Shown here piece after piece: positions 1 to 12,189 of a stretch of 64,000 nt of DNA (the stretch's first letter is position 1; each line of letters opens with the position of its first letter). The notes under the pieces are model-generated. The model made no database searches and was not told the DNA's origin. It saw only the letters and a list, made by a program, of their open reading frames with translations. The translations under genes were made by a program, and so were the position numbers. Origin of the DNA: Arenicola marina (Eukaryota > Annelida > Polychaeta > Arenicolidae); contig OZ025263.1 of the NCBI GenBank assembly GCA_964019135.1, forward strand, positions 19,631,123 to 19,695,122. The letters run 5' to 3'.

Positions 1-1219
1 CCTGAGGTACAGGGCCCGAGGTACAGGGCCCGAGGTACAGGGCCCGAGATACAGGCCCTGAGGTACAGGGCCCGAGGTACAGGGCCCGAGGTACAGGCCC
101 CGAGGTACAGGCCCTGAGGTACAGACCTCGAGGTACAGGCCCCGAGTTACAGGCCCCGAGGCACAGACCCTGAGGTACAGGGCCCGAGGTACAGGCCCTG
201 AGGTACAGGCCCCGAGGTACGGGCCCCGAGGTACAGGGCCCGAGGTACAGGGCCCGAGATACAGGCCCTGAGGTACAGGGCCCGAGGTACAGGGCCCGAG
301 GTACAGGGCCCGAAGTACAGGCCCCGAGGTACAGGGCCCGAGGTACAGGCCCCGAGGTACAGGCCCTGAGGTACAGGCCCCGAGGTACAGACCCCAAGAT
401 ACAGGCCCCGAGGTACAGGCCCTGAGGTACAGGCCCCGAGGTACAGGGCCCGACGTACAGACCCCGAGGTACAGGCCCTGAGGTACGTGCCCTGAGGTAC
501 AGGCCCTGAGGTACAGACCCCGAGGTACAGGCCCCGAGGTACAGGGCCTGAGGTACAGTCCCTGAGTTAAAGGCTCTGAGGTACAGGGCCTGAGGTACAG
601 TCCCTGAGGTAAAGGCTCTCAGGGACAGGGCCCGATGTACAGGCCCTGAGGTACAGGCCCCGAAGTACAGGACCCGAGGTACAGGCCCCGAGGTACAGGG
701 CCCGAGGTACAGGGCCTGAGGTACAGGCCCCGAGGTACAGGCCCTGAGGTACAGACCTCGAGGTACAGGCCACGAGTTACAGGCCCCGAAGTACAGACCC
801 TGAGGTACAGGGCCCGAGGTACAGGGCCCGAGGTACTGGCCCGAGGTACAGGGCCCGAGGTACAGGGCCCGAGGTACAGGGCCCGAGGTACAGGTCCCGA
901 GGTACAGGGCCCGAGGTACAGGCCCCGAGGTACAGGGCCCGAGGTACAGGCCCCGAGGTACAGACCCCGAGATACAGGCCCCGAGGTACAGGCCCTGAGG
1001 TACAGGCCCCGAGGTACAGGCCCCGAGGTACAGACCCCGAGATACAGGCCCCGAGGTACAGGCCCTGAGGTACAGGCCCCGAGGTACAGGGCCCGAGGTA
1101 CAGACCCCGAGGTACAGGCCCTGAGGTACGGGCCCTGAGGTACAGGCCCTGAGGTACAGGGCCCGAGGTACAGGCCCCAAGGTACAGACCCCGAGGTACA
1201 GGCCCCGAGGTACAGGGCC

Positions 1220-4200
1220 TGAGGTACAGTCCCTGAGGTAAAGGCTCTGAGGTACAGGGCCCGAGGTACAGGGCCTGAGGTACAGGCCCCGAGGTACAGG
1301 GCCCGAGGTACAGGCCCCGAGGTACAGGCCCCGAGGTACAGGCCCCGAGGTACAGGGCCTGAGGTACAGTCCCTGAGGTAAAGGCTCTGAGGTACAGGGC
1401 CCGAGGTAAAGGGCCCGAGGTACAGGCCCCGAGGTACAGGGCCCGAGGTACAGGCCCCGAGGTACAGGCCCCGAGGTACAGGCCCCGAGGTACAGGCCCC
1501 GAGGTACAGGCCCTGAGGTACAGACCTCGAGGTACAGGCCCCGAGTTACAGGCCCCGAGGCACAGACCCTGAGGTACAGGGCCCGAGGTACAGGCCCTGA
1601 GGTACAGGCCCCGAGGTACGGGCCCCGAGGTACAGGGCCCGAGGTACAGGGCCCGAGATACAGGCCCTGAGGTACAGGGCCCGAGGTACAGGGCCCGAGA
1701 TACAGGGCCCGAAGTACAGGCCCCGAGGTACAGGGCCCGAGGTACAGGCCCCGAGATACAGGCCCCGAGGTACAGGCCCCGAGGTACAGACCCCAAGATA
1801 CAGGCCCCGAGGTACAGGCCCTGAGGTACAGGCCCCGAGGTACAGGGCCCGACGTACAGACCCCGAGGTACAGGCCCTGAGGTACGTGCCCTGAGGTACA
1901 GGCCCTGAGGTACAGACCCCGAGGTACAGGCCCCGAGGCACAGGGCCTGAGGTACAGTCCCTGAGTTAAAGGCTCTGAGGTACAGGGCCTGAGGTACAGT
2001 CCCTGAGGTAAAGGCTCTCAGGGACAGGGCCCGATGTACAGGCCCTGAGGTACAGGCCCCGAAGTACAGGACCCGAGGTACAGGCCCCGAGGTACAGGGC
2101 CCGAGGTACAGGGCCTGGGGTACAGGCCCCGAGGTACAGGCCCTGAGGTACAGACCTCGAGGTACAGGCCACGAGTTACAGGCCCCGAGGTACAGACCCT
2201 GAGGTACAGGGCCCGAGGTACAGGGCCCGAGGTACTGGCCCGAGGTACAGGGCCCGAGGTACAGGGCCCGAGGTACAGGGCCCGAGGTACAGGTCCCGAG
2301 GTACAGGGCCCGAGGTACAGGCCCTGAGGTACAGGCCCCGAGGTACGGGCCCCGAGGTACAGGGCCCGAGGTATCGGCCCCGAGATACAGGCCCTGAGGT
2401 ACAGGGCCCGAGGTACAGGGCCCGAGGTACAGGGCCCGAAGTACAGGCCCCGAGGTACAGGGCCCGAGGTACAGGCCCCGAGGTACAGACCCCGAGATAC
2501 AGGCCCCGAAGTACAGGCCCTGAGGTACAGGCCCCGAGGTACAGGCCCCGAGGTACAGACCCCGAGATACAGGCCCCGAGGTACAGGCCCTGAGGTACAG
2601 GCCCCGAGGTACAGGGCCCGAGGTACAGACCCCGAGGTACAGGCCCTGAGGTACGGGCCCTGAGGTACAGGCCCTGAGGTACAGGGCCCGAGGTACAGGC
2701 CCCAAGGTACAGACCCCGAGGTACAGGCCCCGAGGTACAGGGCCTGAGGTACAGTCCCTGAGGTAAAGGCTCTGAGGTACAGGGCCCGAGGTACAGGGCC
2801 TGAGGTACAGGCTCCGAGGTACAGGGCCCGAGGTACAGGCCCCGAGGTACAGGCCCCGAGGTACAGGCCCCGAGGTACAGGCCCCGAGGTACAGGGCCTG
2901 AGGTACAGTCCCTGAGGTAAAGGCTCTGAGGTACAGGGCCCGAGGTACAGGCCCCGAGGTACAGGGCCCGAGGTACAGGCCCCGAGGTACAGGCCCCGAG
3001 GTACAGGCCCCGAGGTACAGGCCCCGAGGTACAGGGCCCGAGGTACAGGCCCCGACGTACACGCCCCGAGATACAGGCCCCGAGGTACAGGCCCCGAGGT
3101 ACAGGGCCTGAGGTACAGGCCCCGAGGTACAGGCCCCGAGGTACAGGCCCCGAGGTACAGGCCCCGAGGTAAAGGGCCTGAGGTACAGGCCCCGAGGTAC
3201 AGGCCCCGCGGTACAGGGCCCGAGGTACAGGCCCCCAGGTACAGACCCCGAGGTACAGGCCCCTAGGTACAGGGCCCGAGGTACAGGGCCTGAGGTACAG
3301 GCCCCGAGGTCCGGACCCCGAGGTACAGGCCCCGAGGTACAGGGCCCGAGGTACAGGCCCCGAGGTACAGACCCCGAGATACAGGCCCCGAGGTACAGGC
3401 CCTGAGGTACAGGCCCCGAGGTACAGGCCCCGAGGTACAGACCCCGAGATACAGGCCCCGAGGTACAGGCCCTGAGGTACAGGCCCCGAGGTACAGGGCC
3501 CGAGGTACAGACCCCGAGGTACAGGCCCTGAGGTACGGGCCCTGAGGTACAGGCCCTGAGGTACAGGGCCCGAGGTACAGGCCCCAAGGTACAGACCCCG
3601 AGGTACAGGCCCCGAGGTACAGGGCCTGAGGTACAGTCCCTGAGGTAAAGGCTCTGAGGTACAGGGCCCGAGGTACAGGGCCTGAGGTACAGGCCCCGAG
3701 GTACAGGGCCCGAGGTACAGGCCCCGAGGTACAGGCCCCGAGGTACAGGCCCCGAGGTACAGGGCCTGAGGTACAGTCCCTGAGGTAAAGGCTCTGAGGT
3801 ACAGGGCCCGAGGTAAAGGGCCCGAGGTACAGGCCCCGAGGTACAGGGCCCGAGGTACAGGCCCCGAGGTACAGGCCCCGAGGTACAGGCCCCGAGGTAC
3901 AGGCCCCGAGGTACAGGCCCTGAGGTACAGACCTCGAGGTACAGGCCCCGAGTTACAGGCCCCGAGGCACAGACCCTGAGGTACAGGGCCCGAGGTACAG
4001 GCCCTGAGGTACAGGCCCCGAGGTACGGGCCCCGAGGTACAGGGCCCGAGGTACAGGGCCCGAAATACAGGCCCTGAGGTACAGGGCCCGAGGTACAGGG
4101 CCCGAGGTACAGGGCCCGAAGTACAGGCCCCGAGGTACAGGGCCCGAGGTACAGGCCCCGAGGTACAGGCCCCGAGGTACAGGCCCCGAGGTACAGACCC

Positions 4201-6635
4201 CAAGATACAGGCCCCGAGGTACAGGCCCTGAGGTACAGGCCCCGAGGTACAGGGCCCGACGTACAGACCCCGAGGTACGTGCCCTGAGGTACAGGCCCTG
4301 AGGTACAGACCCCGAGGTACAGGCCCCGAGGCACAGGGCCTGAGGTACAGTCCCTGAGTTAAAGGCTCTGAGGTACAGGGCCTGAGGTACAGTCCCTGAG
4401 GTAAAGGCTCTCAGGGACAGGGCCCGATGTACAGGCCCTGAGGTACAGGCCCCGAAGTACAGGACCCGAGGTACAGGCCCCGAGGTACAGGGCCCGAGGT
4501 ACAGGGCCTGGGGTACAGGCCCCGAGGTACAGGCCCTGAGGTACAGACCTCGAGGTACAGGCCACGAGTTACAGGCCCCGAGGTACAGACCCTGAGGTAC
4601 AGTGCCCGAGGTACAGGGCCCGAGGTACAGGGCCCGAGGTACAGGGCCCGAGGTACAGGTCCCGAGGTACAGGGCCCGAGGTACAGGCCCTGAGGTACAG
4701 GCCCCGAGGTACGGGCCCCGAGGTACAGGGCCCGAGGTATCGGCCCCGAGATACAGGCCCTGAGGTACAGGGCCCGAGGTACAGGGCCCGAGGTACAGGG
4801 CCCGAAGTACAGGCCCCGAGGTACAGGGCCCGAGGTACAGGCCCCGAGGTACAGACCCCGAGATACAGGCCCCGAGGTACAGGCCCTGAGGTACAGGCCC
4901 CGAGGTACAGGCCCCGAGGTACAGACCCCGAGATACAGGCCCCGAGGTACAGGCCCTGAGGTACAGGCCCCGAGGTACAGGGCCCGAGGTACAGACCCCG
5001 AGGTACAGGCCCTGAGGTACGGGCCCTGAGGTACAGGCCCTGAGGTACAGGGCCCGAGGTACAGGCCCCAAGGTACAGACCCCGAGGTACAGGCCCCGAG
5101 GTACAGGGCCTGAGGTACAGTCCCTGAGGTAAAGGCTCTGAGGTACAGGGCCCGAGGTACAGGGCCTGAGGTACAGGCTCCGAGGTACAGGGCCCGAGGT
5201 ACAGGCCCCGAGGTACAGGCCCCGAGGTACAGGCCCCGAGGTACAGGCCCCGAGGTACAGGGCCTGAGGTACAGTCCCTGAGGTAAAGGCTCTGAGGTAC
5301 AGGGCCCGAGGTAAAGGGCCCGAGGTACAGGCCCCGAGGTACAGGGCCCGAGGTACAGGCCCCGAGGTACAGGCCCGGAGGTACAGGGCCCGAGGTACAG
5401 GCCCCGACGTACACGCCCCGAGATACAGGCCCCGAGGTACAGGCCCCGAGGTACAGGGCCTGAGGTACAGGCCCCGAGGTACAGGCCCCGAGGTACAGGC
5501 CCCGAGGTACAGGCCCCGAGGTACAGGCCCCGCGGTACAGGGCCCGAGGTACAGGCCCCCAGGTACAGACCCCGAGGTACAGGCCCCGCGGTACAGGGCC
5601 CGAGGTACAGGCCCCCAGGTACAGACCCCGAGGTACAGGCCCCGAGGTACGGACCCCGAGGTACAGGCCCCGAGGTACAGGGCCCGAGGTACAGGCCCGA
5701 GGTACAGGCCCCGAGGTACAGGCCCCGTGGTACAGGCCCCGAGGTACAGGCCCTCAGGCACAAGGCCCGAGGTACAGGCCCGGAGGTACAGGCTCCGAGG
5801 TACAGGCTCCGAGGTACAGGCCCTGAGGTACAGGCCCCAAGGTGCAGGGCCCGAGGTACAGGACCCGAGGTACAGGCCCCGAGGTACAGGCCCCGAGGTA
5901 CAGGCCCCGACGTACAGGCCCCGAGGTACAGGCCCCGAGGTACAGGCCCCGAGGTACAGGCCCCGAGGTATAGCTCCTGAGGTACAGGCCCTGAGGTACA
6001 GGGCCCGAGGTACAGACCCCGAGGTGCAGGCCCTGAGGTACAGGCCCCGAGGTACAGGGCCCGAAGTACAGGGCCCGAAGTACAGGCTTTGAGGTACTGG
6101 GCCCGAGGTACAGGGCCCGAGGTACAGGGCCCGAGGTACAGGGCCCGAGGTACAGGACCCGAGGTACAGGCCCCGAGATACAGGCCCTGAGGTACAGGCC
6201 CCGAGGTACAGACCCCGTGGTACAGGCCCCGAGGTACAGGCCCCGAGGTACAGGGCCCGAGGTACAGGCCCCTAGGTACAGGGCATGAGGTACAGGGCCC
6301 GAGGTGCAGGACCCGAGGTACGGGCCCCGAGGTACAGGGCCCGAGGTACAGGCCCCGAGGTACGGGCCCCGAAGTACAGGGCCCGAGGTACATGGCCTAA
6401 GGTACAGGCCCCGAGGTACAGGCCCCGTGGAAAAGGGCCCGAGGTACAGGCCCCGAGGTACAGGGCCCGAGGTACAGGCCCCGAGGTACAGGCCCCAAGG
6501 TCCAGGCCTCGAGGTACAGGCCCCGAGGTACAGGCCCCGATGTACAGGCCCCGAGGTAAAAGGCCTGAGGTACAGGCCCCGAGGTACAGGCCCCGAGGTA
6601 CAGGCGCCGAGGTACAGGCCCCGAGGTACAGGGCC
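1220..6635. repeat. 5,416-bp higher-order block, copy 1
   Basis: The order of 14-bp variants here recurs at a constant offset of 5,416 bp. Rare variants serve as markers: the CAGGGACAG/GATGTACAG pair at about 2,010 reappears near 7,430, the GGTATCGG variant at 2,371 reappears at 7,787, and the GGAAAAGGG variant at 6,429 reappears at 11,845. The frames over 2,176-4,203 and 7,592-9,619 translate identically. The left limit is where similarity to the sequence before 6,635 ends, between about 1,190 and 1,224. Nested inside, an approximately 200-bp marker segment sits at 567, 1,966 and 4,359 (offsets 1,399 and 2,393), so smaller duplications preceded the large one. Confidence 0.9.
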
Positions 6636-9600
6636 TGAGGTACAGTCCCTGAGGTAAAGGCTCTGAGGTACAGGGCCCGAGGTACAGGGCCTGAGGTACA
6701 GGCCCCGAGGTACAGGGCCCGAGGTACAGGCCCCGAGGTACAGGCCCCGAGGTACAGGCCCCGAGGTACAGGGCCTGAGGTACAGTCCCTGAGGTAAAGG
6801 CTCTGAGGTACAGGGCCCGAGGTAAAGGGCCCGAGGTACAGGCCCCGAGGTACAGGGCCCGAGGTACAGGCCCCGAGGTACAGGCCCCGAGGTACAGGCC
6901 CCGAGGTACAGGCCCCGAGGTACAGGCCCTGAGGTACAGACCTCGAGGTACAGGCCCCGAGTTACAGGCCCCGAGGCACAGACCCTGAGGTACAGGGCCC
7001 GAGGTACAGGCCCTGAGGTACAGGCCCCGAGGTACGGGCCCCGAGGTACAGGGCCCGAGGTACAGGGCCCGAGATACAGGCCCTGAGGTACAGGGCCCGA
7101 GGTACAGGGCCCGAGGTACAGGGCCCGAAGTACAGGCCCCGAGGTACAGGGCCCGAGGTACAGGCCCCGAGATACAGGCCCCGAGGTACAGGCCCCGAGG
7201 TACAGACCCCAAGATACAGGCCCCGAGGTACAGGCCCTGAGGTACAGGCCCCGAGGTACAGGGCCCGACGTACAGACCCCGAGGTACAGGCCCTGAGGTA
7301 CGTGCCCTGAGGTACAGGCCCTGAGGTACAGACCCCGAGGTACAGGCCCCGAGGCACAGGGCCTGAGGTACAGTCCCTGAGTTAAAGGCTCTGAGGTACA
7401 GGGCCTGAGGTACAGTCCCTGAGGTAAAGGCTCTCAGGGACAGGGCCCGATGTACAGGCCCTGAGGTACAGGCCCCGAAGTACAGGACCCGAGGTACAGG
7501 CCCCGAGGTACAGGGCCCGAGGTACAGGGCCTGGGGTACAGGCCCCGAGGTACAGGCCCTGAGGTACAGACCTCGAGGTACAGGCCACGAGTTACAGGCC
7601 CCGAGGTACAGACCCTGAGGTACAGGGCCCGAGGTACAGGGCCCGAGGTACTGGCCCGAGGTACAGGGCCCGAGGTACAGGGCCCGAGGTACAGGGCCCG
7701 AGGTACAGGTCCCGAGGTACAGGGCCCGAGGTACAGGCCCTGAGGTACAGGCCCCGAGGTACGGGCCCCGAGGTACAGGGCCCGAGGTATCGGCCCCGAG
7801 ATACAGGCCCTGAGGTACAGGGCCCGAGGTACAGGGCCCGAGGTACAGGGCCCGAAGTACAGGCCCCGAGGTACAGGGCCCGAGGTACAGGCCCCGAGGT
7901 ACAGACCCCGAGATACAGGCCCCGAAGTACAGGCCCTGAGGTACAGGCCCCGAGGTACAGGCCCCGAGGTACAGACCCCGAGATACAGGCCCCGAGGTAC
8001 AGGCCCTGAGGTACAGGCCCCGAGGTACAGGGCCCGAGGTACAGACCCCGAGGTACAGGCCCTGAGGTACGGGCCCTGAGGTACAGGCCCTGAGGTACAG
8101 GGCCCGAGGTACAGGCCCCAAGGTACAGACCCCGAGGTACAGGCCCCGAGGTACAGGGCCTGAGGTACAGTCCCTGAGGTAAAGGCTCTGAGGTACAGGG
8201 CCCGAGGTACAGGGCCTGAGGTACAGGCTCCGAGGTACAGGGCCCGAGGTACAGGCCCCGAGGTACAGGCCCCGAGGTACAGGCCCCGAGGTACAGGCCC
8301 CGAGGTACAGGGCCTGAGGTACAGTCCCTGAGGTAAAGGCTCTGAGGTACAGGGCCCGAGGTACAGGCCCCGAGGTACAGGGCCCGAGGTACAGGCCCCG
8401 AGGTACAGGCCCCGAGGTACAGGCCCCGAGGTACAGGCCCCGAGGTACAGGGCCCGAGGTACAGGCCCCGACGTACACGCCCCGAGATACAGGCCCCGAG
8501 GTACAGGCCCCGAGGTACAGGGCCTGAGGTACAGGCCCCGAGGTACAGGCCCCGAGGTACAGGCCCCGAGGTACAGGCCCCGAGGTAAAGGGCCTGAGGT
8601 ACAGGCCCCGAGGTACAGGCCCCGCGGTACAGGGCCCGAGGTACAGGCCCCCAGGTACAGACCCCGAGGTACAGGCCCCTAGGTACAGGGCCCGAGGTAC
8701 AGGGCCTGAGGTACAGGCCCCGAGGTCCGGACCCCGAGGTACAGGCCCCGAGGTACAGGGCCCGAGGTACAGGCCCCGAGGTACAGACCCCGAGATACAG
8801 GCCCCGAGGTACAGGCCCTGAGGTACAGGCCCCGAGGTACAGGCCCCGAGGTACAGACCCCGAGATACAGGCCCCGAGGTACAGGCCCTGAGGTACAGGC
8901 CCCGAGGTACAGGGCCCGAGGTACAGACCCCGAGGTACAGGCCCTGAGGTACGGGCCCTGAGGTACAGGCCCTGAGGTACAGGGCCCGAGGTACAGGCCC
9001 CAAGGTACAGACCCCGAGGTACAGGCCCCGAGGTACAGGGCCTGAGGTACAGTCCCTGAGGTAAAGGCTCTGAGGTACAGGGCCCGAGGTACAGGGCCTG
9101 AGGTACAGGCCCCGAGGTACAGGGCCCGAGGTACAGGCCCCGAGGTACAGGCCCCGAGGTACAGGCCCCGAGGTACAGGGCCTGAGGTACAGTCCCTGAG
9201 GTAAAGGCTCTGAGGTACAGGGCCCGAGGTAAAGGGCCCGAGGTACAGGCCCCGAGGTACAGGGCCCGAGGTACAGGCCCCGAGGTACAGGCCCCGAGGT
9301 ACAGGCCCCGAGGTACAGGCCCCGAGGTACAGGCCCTGAGGTACAGACCTCGAGGTACAGGCCCCGAGTTACAGGCCCCGAGGCACAGACCCTGAGGTAC
9401 AGGGCCCGAGGTACAGGCCCTGAGGTACAGGCCCCGAGGTACGGGCCCCGAGGTACAGGGCCCGAGGTACAGGGCCCGAAATACAGGCCCTGAGGTACAG
9501 GGCCCGAGGTACAGGGCCCGAGGTACAGGGCCCGAAGTACAGGCCCCGAGGTACAGGGCCCGAGGTACAGGCCCCGAGGTACAGGCCCCGAGGTACAGGC

Positions 9601-12051
9601 CCCGAGGTACAGACCCCAAGATACAGGCCCCGAGGTACAGGCCCTGAGGTACAGGCCCCGAGGTACAGGGCCCGACGTACAGACCCCGAGGTACGTGCCC
9701 TGAGGTACAGGCCCTGAGGTACAGACCCCGAGGTACAGGCCCCGAGGCACAGGGCCTGAGGTACAGTCCCTGAGTTAAAGGCTCTGAGGTACAGGGCCTG
9801 AGGTACAGTCCCTGAGGTAAAGGCTCTCAGGGACAGGGCCCGATGTACAGGCCCTGAGGTACAGGCCCCGAAGTACAGGACCCGAGGTACAGGCCCCGAG
9901 GTACAGGGCCCGAGGTACAGGGCCTGGGGTACAGGCCCCGAGGTACAGGCCCTGAGGTACAGACCTCGAGGTACAGGCCACGAGTTACAGGCCCCGAGGT
10001 ACAGACCCTGAGGTACAGTGCCCGAGGTACAGGGCCCGAGGTACAGGGCCCGAGGTACAGGGCCCGAGGTACAGGTCCCGAGGTACAGGGCCCGAGGTAC
10101 AGGCCCTGAGGTACAGGCCCCGAGGTACGGGCCCCGAGGTACAGGGCCCGAGGTATCGGCCCCGAGATACAGGCCCTGAGGTACAGGGCCCGAGGTACAG
10201 GGCCCGAGGTACAGGGCCCGAAGTACAGGCCCCGAGGTACAGGGCCCGAGGTACAGGCCCCGAGGTACAGACCCCGAGATACAGGCCCCGAGGTACAGGC
10301 CCTGAGGTACAGGCCCCGAGGTACAGGCCCCGAGGTACAGACCCCGAGATACAGGCCCCGAGGTACAGGCCCTGAGGTACAGGCCCCGAGGTACAGGGCC
10401 CGAGGTACAGACCCCGAGGTACAGGCCCTGAGGTACGGGCCCTGAGGTACAGGCCCTGAGGTACAGGGCCCGAGGTACAGGCCCCAAGGTACAGACCCCG
10501 AGGTACAGGCCCCGAGGTACAGGGCCTGAGGTACAGTCCCTGAGGTAAAGGCTCTGAGGTACAGGGCCCGAGGTACAGGGCCTGAGGTACAGGCTCCGAG
10601 GTACAGGGCCCGAGGTACAGGCCCCGAGGTACAGGCCCCGAGGTACAGGCCCCGAGGTACAGGCCCCGAGGTACAGGGCCTGAGGTACAGTCCCTGAGGT
10701 AAAGGCTCTGAGGTACAGGGCCCGAGGTAAAGGGCCCGAGGTACAGGCCCCGAGGTACAGGGCCCGAGGTACAGGCCCCGAGGTACAGGCCCGGAGGTAC
10801 AGGGCCCGAGGTACAGGCCCCGACGTACACGCCCCGAGATACAGGCCCCGAGGTACAGGCCCCGAGGTACAGGGCCTGAGGTACAGGCCCCGAGGTACAG
10901 GCCCCGAGGTACAGGCCCCGAGGTACAGGCCCCGAGGTACAGGCCCCGCGGTACAGGGCCCGAGGTACAGGCCCCCAGGTACAGACCCCGAGGTACAGGC
11001 CCCGCGGTACAGGGCCCGAGGTACAGGCCCCCAGGTACAGACCCCGAGGTACAGGCCCCGAGGTACGGACCCCGAGGTACAGGCCCCGAGGTACAGGGCC
11101 CGAGGTACAGGCCCGAGGTACAGGCCCCGAGGTACAGGCCCCGTGGTACAGGCCCCGAGGTACAGGCCCTCAGGCACAAGGCCCGAGGTACAGGCCCGGA
11201 GGTACAGGCTCCGAGGTACAGGCTCCGAGGTACAGGCCCTGAGGTACAGGCCCCAAGGTGCAGGGCCCGAGGTACAGGACCCGAGGTACAGGCCCCGAGG
11301 TACAGGCCCCGAGGTACAGGCCCCGACGTACAGGCCCCGAGGTACAGGCCCCGAGGTACAGGCCCCGAGGTACAGGCCCCGAGGTATAGCTCCTGAGGTA
11401 CAGGCCCTGAGGTACAGGGCCCGAGGTACAGACCCCGAGGTGCAGGCCCTGAGGTACAGGCCCCGAGGTACAGGGCCCGAAGTACAGGGCCCGAAGTACA
11501 GGCTTTGAGGTACTGGGCCCGAGGTACAGGGCCCGAGGTACAGGGCCCGAGGTACAGGGCCCGAGGTACAGGACCCGAGGTACAGGCCCCGAGATACAGG
11601 CCCTGAGGTACAGGCCCCGAGGTACAGACCCCGTGGTACAGGCCCCGAGGTACAGGCCCCGAGGTACAGGGCCCGAGGTACAGGCCCCTAGGTACAGGGC
11701 ATGAGGTACAGGGCCCGAGGTGCAGGACCCGAGGTACGGGCCCCGAGGTACAGGGCCCGAGGTACAGGCCCCGAGGTACGGGCCCCGAAGTACAGGGCCC
11801 GAGGTACATGGCCTAAGGTACAGGCCCCGAGGTACAGGCCCCGTGGAAAAGGGCCCGAGGTACAGGCCCCGAGGTACAGGGCCCGAGGTACAGGCCCCGA
11901 GGTACAGGCCCCAAGGTCCAGGCCTCGAGGTACAGGCCCCGAGGTACAGGCCCCGATGTACAGGCCCCGAGGTAAAAGGCCTGAGGTACAGGCCCCGAGG
12001 TACAGGCCCCGAGGTACAGGCGCCGAGGTACAGGCCCCGAGGTACAGGGCC
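6636..12051. repeat. 5,416-bp higher-order block, copy 2
   Basis: This is the second tandem copy of the preceding block. The match continues to about 12,053, where one copy reads CCTGAGGTACAG and the other CCTGAGCTACAG, after which the variant order diverges. Very few substitutions separate the copies; one is a GATACAGGG versus GGTACAGGG unit at about 1,707 and 7,123. The duplication is therefore recent, homogenised, or an assembly artefact. Confidence 0.88.
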
Positions 12052-12189
12052 TGAGCTACAGGCCCCGAGGTACAGGGCCTGAGGTACAGGCCCGAGGTAC
12101 ATTCCCCGAGGTAAAGGGCCTGAGGTACAGGCCCCTGAGGTACAGGCCCCGAGGTACAGGCCTCGAGGTACAGGCCCCGAGGTACAGGG

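Noticed and set aside
777-4334. Giant open frames (up to 1,185 codons) with Gly/Leu/Tyr/Cys-rich 14-residue repeats
   Set aside because: They follow from the 14-bp period cycling all frames without stops; the same peptide appears in every frame and on other array segments, and there is no unique coding sequence, domain or gene structure.
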